A DNA stretch of 64,000 bases, taken from contig CM060979.1 of the NCBI GenBank assembly GCA_030765065.1, positions 18,319,001 to 18,383,000 of the forward strand. Direction: 5' to 3'. The notes beneath the pieces are model-generated. The model made no database searches and had not been told where the DNA came from. It worked only from the letters and a program-made list of their open reading frames with translations. Both the position numbers and the translations under genes were made by a program. Shown here piece after piece: positions 45,801-57,509 of the stretch (positions are counted from its first letter, which is position 1; every line of letters starts with the position of its first letter). Source of the stretch: Deroplatys truncata (taxonomy: Eukaryota; Arthropoda; Insecta; Mantodea; Mantidae).

Positions 45801-46092
45801 GTAACTACAGTCGATTTAGTTGCCGCGCACCAATTACTTCGCGTAGTTTACATTTTTGTAACTATAATTGGCGCAACAGTTGTAGACATGTGAAAATCTT
45901 AATGACAGCTATGAAGCGAGTTACATACCAGATCAAGAGGTGACCGGTCGTCTGCATGCTGCAGGATTGCGTGGGACAGTCATTGTCAAATATCCGCACA
46001 CGGGTTATGCACTGCACTACACGATAAACTTATAGTTATATACAGTATATTTAAATCCACCGCTGTAAAATGCCCTTAATATATAAACACTG
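45801..46092. other. Unassigned DNA, possibly the 3' part of the IS630-like element
   Basis: AT-rich sequence after the transposase stop. Nothing identifiable as a terminal repeat. Confidence 0.3.
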
Positions 46093-47478
46093 TCAACCAT
46101 CTGCCTCCAGTTCTTCCACACCTGACAGCCCTTCCTCTTCTGCGGAATCACTCACGTCATTGCCGCCATCACTGCTGTCGCTACGTTCTGCACCATTATC
46201 CTGGATGAGAATTTTTTCTAATTGATTTTCTGCAATTCCGTATTTTTTGAAATAATGATTCTCAATTTATTCAACATGTCGACATACATTTTCCCATTCT
46301 GGCCTTCCAATTTCTGCAAATCGCTGGCGACATAACTGCTCCACATCTTTTAGTTTAAAAGTGATATTTCTGCAGGCCACCCAGTCTTTGACATCAGCCC
46401 AGATTAATTCGATTGGGTTTAGATCTGGGTGATACCGTGGCAGTCTAAGTACATTATGGCGATGTTGTATTAATAGCTGGCCAAGTATTATGAGTTATGA
46501 CTTCTGAAGGGATTTGTTGGCTTTAACTAAGTTATATTTATTTTACTCATACTTTCATCAAAAACTATATTATGCCTAAGCAACCAGGTTTTTATTTCTT
46601 CTTTCAAGGAATTTGAGGTAGGTTGTTTGTCAATTTGAGTGTTACCACATTGTGAAGCATTGTCGATAACCAGAATAGACCCAGCAGGCTTATTAGGTAT
46701 CAACATGGTGTTGATTCACTTCATGCAATTTTCTGTATTCATTTCTTGATGACAATCTCCTGTTTTTTGTTGCGACTTGTAAAAGAAGGGCATTTGGAAC
46801 GAACAGCATGAACGATAATAAGTATTTGCCCTTTGGCAACAAGTGCCTGAAAACCTAATTCGCTATCGTCACTTCAACTTTTAGATGTTGTATGACTGCT
46901 GTGTATGTACGACTCATCTTCATACACTATAGTTTGACCCTCTAATTTGTACCTCTGAGTAAGGAACTCTTCCAGCTGAGATCGTATGTCGTGCTTTTCT
47001 ATTAAACTCTATTTGGTTTCGTTTTCTTGCACTTGAACCCTAAATCTTTTATAATTTTTCTGAGATTTGTAGCAGCATCTTGAAAATTTATGCTGATATA
47101 AGTACATATAAAATTATAGTCATTTGGAAAGTTAGAATCAGACTGTAAAATTCACTGCCATAGCCGGGATTTGAGACTTGTAGCACCACCTTGAACATTT
47201 TGGACATCTTTCAGCTTGATGAGCAATCCGCTTATTGTTGGCACAGTTTTTTCTTCCACATAGAAATTGCGAATCGTGCGCCGAATGACGCATTTGTCGA
47301 AATCGTCTATTTCTGTAATACGTTTAGGGACCTTATGTTTCTTCACAGGTGTGTCAAATGGTACTCTTTCATCCATATGGTTTTTCTTATCTTTGAGAAC
47401 CCTGGAAACGGAACTCAGTGAAACACCAGTTGCTTTGGCTACTCTATCTTTCACTCTCTTAAGGCTTTTGTGGAACAT
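46093..47478 (-). pseudogene. IS630-like (Tc1/mariner superfamily) transposase pseudogene
   Basis: ATG at 47478. The N-terminal part reads VKDRVAKATGVSLSSVSRVL (helix-turn-helix), then VPKRITEIDDFDKCVIRRTI, matching the conserved DDFD.CVIRR block of eukaryotic IS630-like transposases. First catalytic block IVYEDESYIHSSHT near 46940-46900; second SILVIDNASQCGN near 46690, followed by PTSNSLKEEIKTWLLRHNI. The third block, VLRLPRYHPDLNPIELIWAD, is near 46460-46400 and has the catalytic Glu. An acidic tail ends at the stop 46093-46095. There are frameshifts in the middle and an in-frame stop at 46267-46269. Its start codon lies just inside the LTR-like repeat boundary. Confidence 0.85.
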
Positions 47479-47994
47479 AAATTATAATTGTATTGCACTT
47501 TTTTTATTAATCTTTCACACGATTAAATAACACTTCACTGATGTATCCTACTGTAGAGCTGTCAGATTATTGTTATTTGCACTTTTAAACACGTAAAGTT
47601 TATATTATTCTCACGGCTATGAATTTTTATGTCTCGCACTGAACACGTACCGTACCGATCGGGTACGCAATCTTGTACCGTCTGCTTGGGTACGCTATCT
47701 TGTAGCGTCTGCCGCCTGAATTTGTAAATTTTCTCTATTTCATGTCCCTGATTGGCTTATTCCTACTCCAATAGAATACTTTTATTTAACTTAAGCTTTT
47801 TCTACTTTTTGATTGGCTATTTTTAAACTGTTTTAAATATTACATTATTATTCCAAGAATCATTAGTAACCTTTATTAAACTTTTTAAAATATATTGTTG
47901 TCTCAAGGTTACCTCATTGTTAGCAACTTTCGGCTTCTACTTTATAATTCTGTTTGTTACGAAAAGCCGCTTGCTTCTATTCTCACAGCTCCTA

Positions 47995-49271
47995 CGAGGG
48001 CTGATCAACAAAGACTGAGACTGGTTTTTTTCACAGATGTTTATTACTCCAAATCAATGTTTACATGATCTTTTTCAAAGTACTCCCCTCCTACTTCAAT
48101 GCACTTTTTATAGCGTCTCTGCCAGTCCTTGAACACGTGCTGCACACTATTCTTTGTCAGGTCCTTGAGAATCGCCTCACTTTTCTTGAGCACTGCTTCA
48201 GAGTTCTCAAATCGAATACCCCTAAGCTTTGCCTTTAGTGATGGGAATTAAAAAAAAGTCACAGGGTACAAGATCGGGGCTATAAGGTGGATGTGGTACA
48301 CAGGTAATGTTGAATCGAGCCAGAAACTGCGTGACTTGATTTGCGACGTGAGGCCGTGCATTGTCATGATGAACTCGCCACCCAGTCCGAGAAAGCTCTG
48401 GTCGTTTCTTTGCAATGTGCTTCCTCAGTGTAGCCAATACTGACGTGTAGTATGCTGCTGTAACAGTAGTGTGAGGGGAAACTGCATGCTGGTAAATAAT
48501 TCCATTACAGTCAAGTCACCATCACTTTCCCTGCAGATGGAACAACTTTTGCCTTTTTTGGTGTTGGAGAACCTGGCGATTTCCACACTGTGCTGGCTTG
48601 TTTTCCTTCAGGATCATAATGATGCAGCCATGACTCATCCTCTCCACCACCAAAGAGAAGCAGCAACTCACAGCTTATCTCCATTCGCACAGCCTTTTGT
48701 ACGGGAGTCAACAGACGTGGCACCCAACGAGCACAAACTCGGGCCATATGGAGATGGTCGTGCATAATTGTAAACACACTGCCATATGAAATTCCCAACA
48801 CTTTACTGTGGTTACGTAATGTTATACGCCGATCCTCTCGGACAATCACAGCAGCTGTGTTGATGTTGACTTCAGTCACAGCAGAACCCGAAACACCAGG
48901 CCCACCTTGCTTAACACTGACAAGTCGGCCTTCTTTGAAGTCCTTGAACCACCTAAACACTGTTGCACGAGGTAGTGCATCTTCACCGTATGCTTGCTTC
49001 AGCTTTTCATAAATTTCGGTGGCTGTAGGGTTTAAACGAAAACAGAATTTGATTGCGCTGTCCTGCTCCTGCGTCACCTCCATTGTCTGGTATGCGAAAT
49101 GCACGTAGGGTCTACAAAATAGAGCATTACTACCAACCTACAAATACGAGAGTGCTGCCGCCTACCAACATTATACATAAAACCGCTCTTTTCAAATATT
49201 TATGTTACAGATACGAAAATATCATGGAAGCTACAGGAAAAACTCAGTCTCAATCTTTGTTGATCAGCCCG
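47995..49271 (-). mobile_element. mariner element with TA target duplication
   Basis: Ends CGAGGGCTGATCAACAAAGA and, reversed, CGGGCTGATCAACAAAGA, with TA on both sides (47993-47994 and 49272-49273). Length about 1.28 kb. Contains a minus-strand transposase with one clear frameshift region. Confidence 0.9.
48222..49104 (-). pseudogene. mariner transposase pseudogene (DD34D type)
   Basis: N-terminal 197 residues (49104-48511): helix-turn-helix region EIYEKLKQAYGEDALPRATV then FRWFKDFKEGR, the linker SVKQGGPGVSGS, ISYGSVFTIMHDHLHMARV, WVPRLLTPVQKAVRM and the first catalytic Asp in EDESWLHHYDPEGK. After about 48510 the frame shifts by one; GIIYQHAVSPHTTVTAAYYT continues in the other frame. 48437-48222 then reads MATLRKHIAKKRPELSRTGW, VHHDNARPHVANQVTQFL (second Asp) and PPYSPDLVPCDFFLIP (third Asp). 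The C-terminal tail is mostly lost. Only few lesions, so a fairly recent loss of function. It lies inside a TA of the LTR-like repeat. Confidence 0.9.
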
Positions 49272-49465
49272 TATATTGTTAAACTACGTAATATAATATA
49301 TTCACATAACCTTATTATACACGTACATAATAATATAAACATAATACAATGATAGTTACATACATTTTATATATATTATATTATACACATAATGCTTTAA
49401 GGCGGGCTGTTATTAAATTATATAATTAGACTGTCATTTAAGTGTTAAAAATACTGCCTCAATAT

Positions 49466-49929
49466 AATACACAAATAGAGAAATACAAACCATACCTTTC
49501 CATGCATGGTTTGTTATTCAAGTGACAAAGCTAATGGCCATATCCTTTTTCGCTTTTCTACAGAAGAGAAACAGTTGGTGTACTCAATGAGCAGGCCTCA
49601 GCCCTAAGTTCTTGACATTTCGTGAAGTTAGGATTTTTTGCGTTTTTTTTTCGTGGCATACCTTTTAAAGAAATTATATACACTGAAGACAACAGCCCTA
49701 ACCTTACTGCTACATCCATTGATAATACTGGGCTTACTAAGCAACATTTTCATGAAAGAGTTAACTTTATAAACGCTAGGACAAAGCCATCACTGTAAGA
49801 ACTGTGTAGTAACACCGCAGTTGAATTCACAACTAAGTCGCTTAACTTTCTATTAAACGCACTGTAAAAAGTACACCAGCTGTATCTTTGCTTTGTCAAC
49901 GTTTTAAACACACTCAGTACAGACAGTTC
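49466..49929. other. Unassigned DNA
   Basis: Nothing recognised. Confidence 0.4.
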
Positions 49930-50455
49930 ACAGTTCACCGAGAGATGGGCAAGAGGAAGCTTTGCCGGAACGCCGACTCATCAGCCAAGGAACCCGCCGC
50001 GGCTCCCTCCACAATCGCAGACGAGAATGGCCGTCTAACGCCGCCCCGGACCGAGCCACCTCTGGCTCGCCGGCCGCTCCCCTGACATCTGCCGGCAGCA
50101 CAGCCCTTCCACCGCCGCTGTCAGGGCCTAGCTTTGCTTCGTCGGGACAACAGAAGCTGCTATCACAGCCGCCGTCTCTTCCATCAACACCACCGTCGGC
50201 AGCTCCCCCGGCATCTGCCGGAAGCGCATCCCCTACACCGCCGCCTGGGACTACTTATGCTTCGGTCGCTGTTGCAGCTGCTGTCAAATCCGCCGGCCGA
50301 GACATCGTCTACAACACCACAGCCACTGACTCTGCGGTGGTCATCGGAGTCCCCAGGGACATACGTAATGAAGGCCACGAGAATCATCAGTCCCGGGGAC
50401 CCACTGCACTTATACGTCTTACACTGGCTGACCCTGCCGACCGCGAGATAGCCTT
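49930..50455 (+). pseudogene. GC-rich Pro/Ser-rich fragment, possibly retrotransposon ORF1
   Basis: An open frame (49962-50480) reads low-complexity proline/serine/alanine sequence including PPPGTTYASVAVAAAVKSAG and then ATDSAVVIGVPRDIRNEG. A TYASVA-type motif in a Pro-rich stretch is seen in some gag-like ORF1 proteins of LINEs, but the match is weak. In another frame an ATG at 49945 starts MGKRKLCRNADSSAKEPAAA. The last residues of the long frame run into mariner sequence at about 50456, so the frame is not a complete gene. GC content contrasts with its neighbours. Unknown; not a supported host gene. Confidence 0.3.
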
Positions 50456-51830
50456 GAGGCTAAGCTACTTTTCTACATAATCGCCATTCAAATTGAGGCA
50501 TTTATCATACCGTGGCACAAGTTTCTCAATACCCTTTCTGTAAAAATGAACCGCCTGCGACTTCAACCACTGGTTTACACCGGCATGCAGTTCAGCGTCA
50601 GTATATAGCGGGAACTATGATATACAGGGAACATAAATGTAATAGGAATAAGCTAAGATTGTAACATATATGTAAAATGTGAAGCTAGCTAGCCGTGAGA
50701 AGAGAAACAGGCAGGTAGAAAGGTGTTTAGAGCTGGCAACACAGCTAAACAGTCACAGGCACGGAGAGAGATAGCAATAAGATGGAAAGAGAGGGGGAGA
50801 GATTTTGACACCTTGGAAATCCCAAACTTGTCAAGACTGCAGATTTGGAGGCAAATGTTTTCATAGCACGCTTAGGGGAGAACCAATAACAGAAAAGATT
50901 AGAAAAGAGCTAGGCGAACTTAGCGTCCCCTAAGCGGGTATAAAAGCGCACACGTGCAGAGCTCACGCGTCTGTTCGTTTTCATCTGGTCCCGAAGAAGA
51001 GGTAACAATTCACGCCATATTTGTGGCGATGCGTGTGAAGTTAGATATAGGAGACATAGCTAACTTGGGGAGGTAAATTGTTGAAGATAGGCCCCTTTGC
51101 AGTACATATAGGTTTTAAAACACGGCTAGCGGCACCACAAAACAGTATTATCACAATGCAATAAATCAAAGTTCGAGTCATATGGAGTTTCATTTCGTCT
51201 ACCGTCACCACACCCTGAAAAGAGTTTACAAATAGGGCAACACACAAGTGTGCTAGGCTTGAATTACAGGAACTAGCCATCAACAGCTCCAAGAAGGAAG
51301 GAAGACGACGCCACGAGGAGGTCCGTCGCAAGTATCAAAGCATCAATTTGATGCACCAAAGTCCGTGAAATTTGGGGAAAATGTTCCGAAAGTTCTGTAA
51401 TCGTCAAACGACGATTTTCACGAATTTTGTCATCGATTTGCATTGACAGTTCATCAGTCATAAGGCTAGGCCTACCACTGCGATCCTCGTCGTGAACATT
51501 GGTACGGCCATTTTTAAAATCAACGCACCATTGCCTGACTCGGCTTTCACTCATTATTCCCTGCCAGTAAACATTCACAAAGTTGACGGTAAATTTCAAT
51601 TCGTTTGTTCTATTTAGCCAACCGCAGTTCACAAGTGGCAGGATTTTCTATTGAAGCGCACATTTTAACAACTCACAGAGAGCACAGTAAGGAACGCACA
51701 GTCCTCACGCTACCACAGCTGGATGCGTACTGCATGTAGGAACGTTCTGACACCAAGATGGCGGCTCTAGCCCTACTCATCGCCACGATAGGCCAAAACG
51801 TCTGGGACTTTCTGGACTGCCCTCGTAACT
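50456..51830 (-). pseudogene. Third mariner, split into two pieces
   Basis: 50620-50460 on the minus strand reads LHAGVNQWLKSQAVHFYRKG then IEKLVPRYDKCLNLNGDYVE and a stop, the C-terminal tail of a mariner transposase. 51632-51345 reads SESRVRQWCVDFKNGRTNVH, DEDRSGRPSLMTDELSMQID and ENRRLTITELSEHFPQISRT, its N-terminal DNA-binding part. The element's 5' end is visible near 51798-51828 (reversed: CGAGGGCAGTCCAGAAAGTC). The catalytic middle is replaced by about 720 bases (50621-51345) of other sequence. The 3' inverted repeat is missing. Confidence 0.8.
50621..51345. other. Unknown insert or replacement within the third mariner
   Basis: Contains GGGTATAAAAGCGC at 50936-50949, a TATA-box-like motif, and CAATAAATCAAAG near 51163. 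This could be an LTR, but no TG...CA ends or target duplication were found. Confidence 0.35.
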
Positions 51831-51831
51831 A

Positions 51832-52620
51832 TAGTCAAGAATAACTATAGTTAGAAATATATAACAATTTCTAAATTTATTTAGGACATCGAGAATTGCA
51901 CATTAATATTTAAGAAATATGTATATGACATAACAGTATAAAATAACTACGACAACTTTAGATTTATTACTATTACAAACATAACTATAACTAAAAGTCT
52001 GCGTTTAAACATCACAAAAGATAACTGTAAATTAATGGCGAACCATTGGATGTAAAAATATGATTCCTTTTTGCACTTGTTCAGGAAAACGTCGCCTTTT
52101 ATCCTAGCTACTTGTTGCTTTTCTGAAATGTGAAATACGCATGCGCGCACATAATACTGCAATTAGAGTTTTGCCAACGGCGAGGTGGTATGAGGCAACG
52201 TCACACTGCTGCTATTCGCTAGTGCCGTATTAGTGGACACGCCTCAAACGTCAAGAGATTTGGATCGCATAATAGCCATGCTGCTGAAATGGGATATATT
52301 ATACATATATAGAGGAATTGTACATATGAAAGGGGAACCATACATATAAGAATTGTACAATAATAATTTAATTCAGTAACATGTTAGAATATTCAACATC
52401 TAACATTTTTACAGAGCTGATTGTAAGACACGGGCGAGCTAGCAAGAATTCCAAGAAATCATAAAGACCGTACCCGTCACCGAGCGGTACAACGCTACAT
52501 GATGGCGCCTGAGCGCACGGGTCTGAAGCCACACATTCTCATACTGTCAGGGTAACGCAGCCTGAGGGCCAATAGAAAACGTCGTTATATTTTCAAACGC
52601 AGAGGTGAGCGTCACTAGGC
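51832..52620. other. Unassigned DNA
   Basis: AT-rich, no gene recognised. CCTATAGTTA/AACTATAG motifs near 51832-51855 are short local inverted repeats. Confidence 0.35.
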
Positions 52621-52910
52621 TCCCATATATAAGGGCAGACAAAGTCTCAGAGCCCGCTCTTATTCTGAATCTAACTCATCGAGAAGTCACGTCGACACGA
52701 GGTGCTACAGATGCACGTGGGTGCACAAGGGTGGGGTGCGTGTGAATATAGCTAGGCTCCTGACTAACTTAAAGTGGTGGGATTATTATAATAACGGGAA
52801 AAGCTATCCGCCCATAACTATTCAAAGTGTGAAATAAACTTCATTGATTAAGGGAAACTCGCAGTGTATTTTTAACTTGCCTCACCCACTAGAACCTGAG
52901 ATTCAATAAT
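52621..52910 (+). promoter_or_regulatory. TATA-like box followed by polyadenylation-like signal
   Basis: CCCATATATAAGGGCAGAC at 52621-52639 looks like a TATA box, and GTGAAATAAACTTCATTG at 52829 looks like a polyadenylation signal about 200 bases later. This spacing is typical of an LTR, but no second copy was seen. Weak evidence. Confidence 0.25.
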
Positions 52911-53754
52911 TAAATATAGGTAGGAATGGAATACTTAACGACCGACGAGCACCAATAGCCGAGGAAGAAGAACACCAAAACAGGCAACAACGACCCAAGA
53001 ATCATCGATTTTGCGCTACAAATGTCGTCCAACGACTGTTTCCCGCTGCACTGCACCGAGTATGGGAAGAACATGATTATCGACTCATATCTGCAGAATC
53101 GGTAGGGGGCACGTATGGAGCACTTGTAAAATGTTAAAAAAAAAACTAATTTTGAGTTTTTCTGTACGTCTGCAAATTTCTGTGACAATATGTGAACTAT
53201 ATCTACAGCAAATCTGTGAAACCGGGTCCGTCATTTGTAATAACCTTTAGGATCCTATCCAAGACCTCCAGCTGTACTCCGGTCAGGTACCATTACTTCC
53301 ATTAGTGACCTATATTCAACTACATAATGAATGACAGCCAAAAAACTAAAGAATTATTTGTAACGCTGTTGCATAGCATTATTACCTAACTCAAACCATT
53401 ACACTGTATAGTCTTTCAGGCCAGTCACAAAGAACTAATGCCGACTGGGTGGAATCAAAAGTTGCTTACCAGAAAGTGGAAACCTTACGGAAAGAAAAAC
53501 GTTATGGTGATGCATGGAAATGGGCCACTTTTTATGCGCGGCAGTGTACCACTGACAATTTGGTGAAAATCTCACTTCAACGAAAAGTAGAATTCAATAA
53601 TTCGTTTTAAATTCTTGATACTATGCATGCTTCCTTTGTATCCATCAAAATAAGATACTATTTTATGGTGATTCCTTTCCTCGCTTTCATGCTTGTTTCA
53701 TCGAAAGGTTCCATAACGATAACTTTTCATCAAATTCCTCTGCCAACTTCCGTG
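52911..53754. other. Unassigned DNA
   Basis: The minus ORF at 52910-53188 (92 residues) has no recognised motif. Nothing else seen. Confidence 0.4.
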
Positions 53755-53985
53755 AAGTTCGGGTAGCGTGTTTGCCTTTCAACCTGGAGGGCCAAGATTT
53801 ACTCTCGGCTGCCTAGATAATGCTCCTCTCCTCCCCCCGGGGGGGGGGGGGGTTCCGTTTTCCTCATAAGCTAGATGCAGAGGTTCAGTTCAACGGACCC
53901 ATGTAAGCATCATTCCACCCATTTCATTAACCGTCTCTGTTAGTTGTTAAAAGGAACGTTAGGCAATAAAACAAAAACAAACATA
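53755..53985 (+). mobile_element. tRNA-derived SINE
   Basis: GTTCGGGTAGCGTGTTTGCC resembles an A box and GGAGGGCCAAGATTTACTC a diverged B box. The 3' end is ACGTTAGGCAATAAAACAAA and further A-rich sequence, a typical SINE tail. A C6G14 run lies inside (53833-53852). Confidence 0.55.
53833..53852. repeat. C6G14 homopolymer run
   Basis: Six C directly followed by fourteen G. The exact length is a likely sequencing or assembly uncertainty. Confidence 0.9.
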
Positions 53986-54164
53986 AAAGCAAGAAAATTC
54001 TCTGAAGTTGCTCCTTGCGGTGGTATTATTTATAATGTTTGTGTATTTGTGTTTACTCCACGTGGTGAAGTCATCTTGTGACGTGATTCTTTGTTAGGCT
54101 TGTTAGCTCCATCTGGTGTTAGCAATTTGCGGCAGTATTAGTGTTTGTTTGAAAGAATGCTACT

Positions 54165-54390
54165 GTTATTTTACTTAATTTTGGGTCTCTGTCCTCCGGC
54201 TAGCCTTTCCTTTGGTCGAGCACTTCTCTTTATACAGGTTGTGTAAACGGAAAGGAGTCTCTTATCCAAAGATAACACTGATGAAAGAATTTGTTTTACA
54301 CTTTTATTGTCGAACACATTCACTATCACATTTACACATTGATCTTGACACTCGCCAAACTGAAACTGTTATAATAACTTCATTACTGAT
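54165..54390. repeat. Dispersed repeat shared with 45590-45800, copy 2
   Basis: Contains CTGTCCTCCGGCTAGC, GGTTGTGTAAACGGAAAGGA, CAAAGATAACACTGATGAAA, CACTTTTATTGTCG and AAACTGAAACTGTTA in the same order as copy 1. Confidence 0.5.
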
Positions 54391-55084
54391 CACTCTTAAT
54401 TCGCGTACTTCAACTTTTTGTATAATTAACTTTATAACACTTGAGATTTTTCATAACTCTGATACGCGTAACCTATGAATTGATAGCCGACGTATATTTC
54501 TGCTGGACTGAAGGCGACGTGTAACGTGCAAATGTTTTCGACGAACTGACGGACTGAAGGACTTTACCTCTAACCTAGCCCTTTTTTGTACTCCTACACC
54601 CCGATATGCCTAAAAATTATAACTGAGCTGCTATTGGCTAATAAAACGCGCCACCATTAGCGTCTATTTTTATATCCAATGAAAATTATGAATACATATG
54701 CTATAAGGAAGATGTTCCAGCAAATTCTAAAGTAAAACGCGCCAATATTACGTAACTTCCTCGTCTCTAATAAACAGCTCACCCCCTCGCTGCATTATTG
54801 CACGCTATTATTGTCAGTTTCAGTAAGGCCGTATAAACTTACTTCTCAACCATAATTACAATCAACAAACATCTCAAATCAATGTCACATAAAAATGCAT
54901 ATTCACACTATAATCATTCTTTACTTTTAAATAATTTATGATACAAATTACTGCATCATCCTGCACACACAAAATAAACACTATGGAACAAATTTTATGT
55001 ACTAGAAAGCTACAACTTGAATGTTAAAATTATCAGTAAGAGTTTGTTAAAATTACTTTCTCTTGAGCTGAAAATAGTATACAA
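54391..55084. other. Unassigned AT-rich DNA
   Basis: No gene or known repeat recognised. ATTGGCTAATAAAACGCGCC near 54634 may belong to the repeat at 54165-54390. Confidence 0.4.
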
Positions 55085-55380
55085 ATCTAATTTTCCTATC
55101 TACCACAATTTAACTGAGATAAGCTTTGCAGAAATAGCTACATTACACATTTCGTTATAGATACAAAGAGAACAGCGATAGTCAAATGTTTGACAACTGG
55201 ACGCTATATGCTGGCCTTAAAATTCCTACTGTTTCCATGACATCGCGAGAAACAACAGAAAATCCACAGGACTTTAAAAGAATGACTAAGTATTGAAGAA
55301 TTTGAACCAGTAATAACGAATATTTGGAGACTGGATTATGGCACAAAAAATGTATTTGAAATAAACTGTGTTTTAAAGAA
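55085..55380 (+). mobile_element. Family B fragment, left arm of an inverted pair
   Basis: TTTGCAGAAATAGCTACATT, TTTGACAACTGGACGCTATA and TTGAAATAAACTGTGTTTTA match the 5' half of B. It meets a reverse-strand B fragment at about 55383. Confidence 0.65.
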
Positions 55381-55384
55381 ATCA

Positions 55385-57025
55385 ACTGTTTATTTTATCT
55401 ACTGCGTATAGTATGTAGAAGTATTGTATTCCACCCAAAAATTAGATGTAAAGATTTCACCGGCAATATACATTTTGAGGTCCCCGAGATCCAAAAAAGG
55501 CATTATTAGAAAAAGTCTCGCGCGCGCCTCTGTGTCTGTGAAGAGATTAACTTAAAAAATCTGATGTGTTACACTCAAATGACTTTCTATACTCTTGTAC
55601 AAACTATTTTTACAAACGCTTATTCTCCATGTACTTCATGTTAATCGAGATAAACATTTGCAGACTCTATCTTATTGCTAAGTTTCTTGTAGATGTAACG
55701 GGAATATATATTTACAAGGGCAATATAGAAATACAGTAGCCTTTAAGCCCATACATATCTCTAAATAGCTGGTTGCTAGGTGCAGCACCATTCCCTTTGC
55801 CACAGATTAATACTCCTTGCATATCCAAGACAAAAAAATGAATAACGAATTCCCTTTTAAGAAAATAAGCATTGAAAAATTTAAGAGAATAACAAGCAAT
55901 ATCTCGAAAATGGTTCTATCAACAAAAAAAATGTTTATGACATAAATTGTGTATTTTAACGCGATCTACATTTTTTGTAGTAAAATTTTCTCTATCTCTT
56001 ACGGTTTACCGGTTATGCAAAAGTCGTTCACAATGAAGAACACTTTTGGAGACATTCCCAGAAAATTCAAGATATACGTTTTATTTGTCATGAAAATATC
56101 TTAAACATATGATATTTTAATCAAAATCGTTAGAGCCGTTTTTGAGAAAATTAAAATTTTCGAAAAATCTTTCATGTAAAGGGTAATCTGGGGTGGGGGG
56201 AATTTTTTGAAAACCTTCGTGTCGCATCTCTGGAAGATACTGAACCTAAATACCAAGTTTGGTGTTTATCCGACTGTTCGTTTCTGAGTTATGCTGTTCA
56301 CAGACAGACACACAGACACGCACACGGACATGTTTCCAAAAATGCTTTTTTTTGGATTAAGGGGATCTCAAAACACGTATTTCCGGTGAAATCTCGGTAT
56401 CGAATTTTTGGGTGGAATACAATACTTCCCCTACTTACTATACGTAGTAGAGAAAGTAAAAAGGAAAAGCCGGATAAGTTAGTACCAGACTTAGTATGCA
56501 ATTTCAGTATTTTTCAAGCAAGGGACAAGATTTTCAAGAAAATCCCCCTACCCTAAACTACATTTACGTGCAGCGTTTTTAGAAAATTTTGATTTTCTAA
56601 GAAACGGCTCTAACGATTTTGATTAAAATAGAGGATATTAAAGATATTAACACGATAAATAGAATGTATATCTTGAAAACACGCAATTTATTTCAAATAA
56701 GTTTTTTGTGGAATAAGTCATTTCGCTATTAATGGTTCGAATTGTTCATTTCTTGATCATTCTTTAAAGTCATTTCAACATCACTCGATGTCATGGAAAC
56801 AGTATGGAATTTTAAGGCCAGCATACAGCGTCCAGTTCTTAAACATTTGACTATCGCTGTTCCCTTTGTATCTATAACGAAATGTGTAATGTAGCTATTT
56901 CTGTAAAGGTTTGTCTCGCTTAAAACATACAGGATATAAAATTAAGCTTAAGTAAGAACAGTTTGTATAATCACTAATAAACGATAGATGGTAGCGAAAT
57001 CATGTTAATGCATCACATCAGATTT
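55385..57025 (-). mobile_element. Family B copy interrupted by a family A copy
   Basis: 55385-55559 is the 3' part of B in reverse (ATCTACTGCGTATAGTATGT ... GAGATTAACTTAAAAAA). The A copy follows, and B resumes at 56463 with GGAAAAGCCGGATAAG. In other B copies these blocks are joined as AACTCAAAAACGAAAAGTCG. It ends near 57025 at a CATCAGATT-like 5' end. Confidence 0.75.
55560..56462 (+). mobile_element. Family A, complete copy inside family B
   Basis: Starts TCTGATGTGTTACACTCAAA and ends TACGTAGTAGAGAAAGTAAA AA (position 56462). Both end hairpins are intact. It lies in an A-run of the B copy. Confidence 0.85.
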
Positions 57026-57026
57026 T

Positions 57027-57490
57027 TTTTTGTGTAGTACGTTTTCGTTTATCGCTCAACGTTTACCAGTTATACAAGATTATATAAAATTCCCCCTGAA
57101 TGAAGAGGACTTCACAGGCTATTCCCAGAAAATTCAAGATAGTTTTATTTTTTTGTGTAAAAATGTTTAATAAATGTATTTTAATCAAAACCGTTACAGC
57201 CACTTTTCGGAAAATAAGCAATTTCGAAAACTATTCCTTGTAAAGGGTAGTTTTGGGGTACCGAGATAATCTTGAAACTCTTCGAGTCGCATCTTTGGAA
57301 GATATTGAACTTTAATACAAAGTTGTGAATTTATCTGAATTTTCGTTCTTGAGTTACGTTGTACAAAGGCATACAACGGACCTTTTCCTAAAAAAGCTTT
57401 ATGGATTCAGAGGGCCTCAAAACATGTATTTCTGCTGATATCTCGATACGGAATTTTTGGGTGGAAGCAATTACCTTCTATACCTACTAG
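57027..57490 (+). mobile_element. Family B fragment
   Basis: Starts inside B at TGTGTAGTACGTTTTCGTTT and runs through GAATGAAGAGGACTTCACAG to the terminal GAATTTTTGGGTGGAAGCAA. It directly follows a reverse-strand B copy. Confidence 0.65.
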
Positions 57491-57509
57491 ATACTCCTTT
57501 ATCTTACTC

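Larger units (their letters stand above)
47490..49465 (-). repeat. LTR-like repeat, partial, split by a mariner
   Basis: 47490-47992 and 49274-49465 together match the 37109-37963 copy from ACACGATTAAATAACACTTC to TGTTAAAAATACTGCCTCA. The mariner at 47995-49271 sits between CTCCTA and TATTGTTAAA; in the 37-kb copy this site reads CTCCTACATTATTAAATTAC. The segment corresponding to 37109-37440 is replaced by the IS630-like transposase. Confidence 0.6.

Noticed and set aside
53833-53852. C6G14 run as a G-quadruplex regulatory site
   Set aside because: A single homopolymer of uncertain length inside a SINE is more likely sequence noise than a regulatory element.
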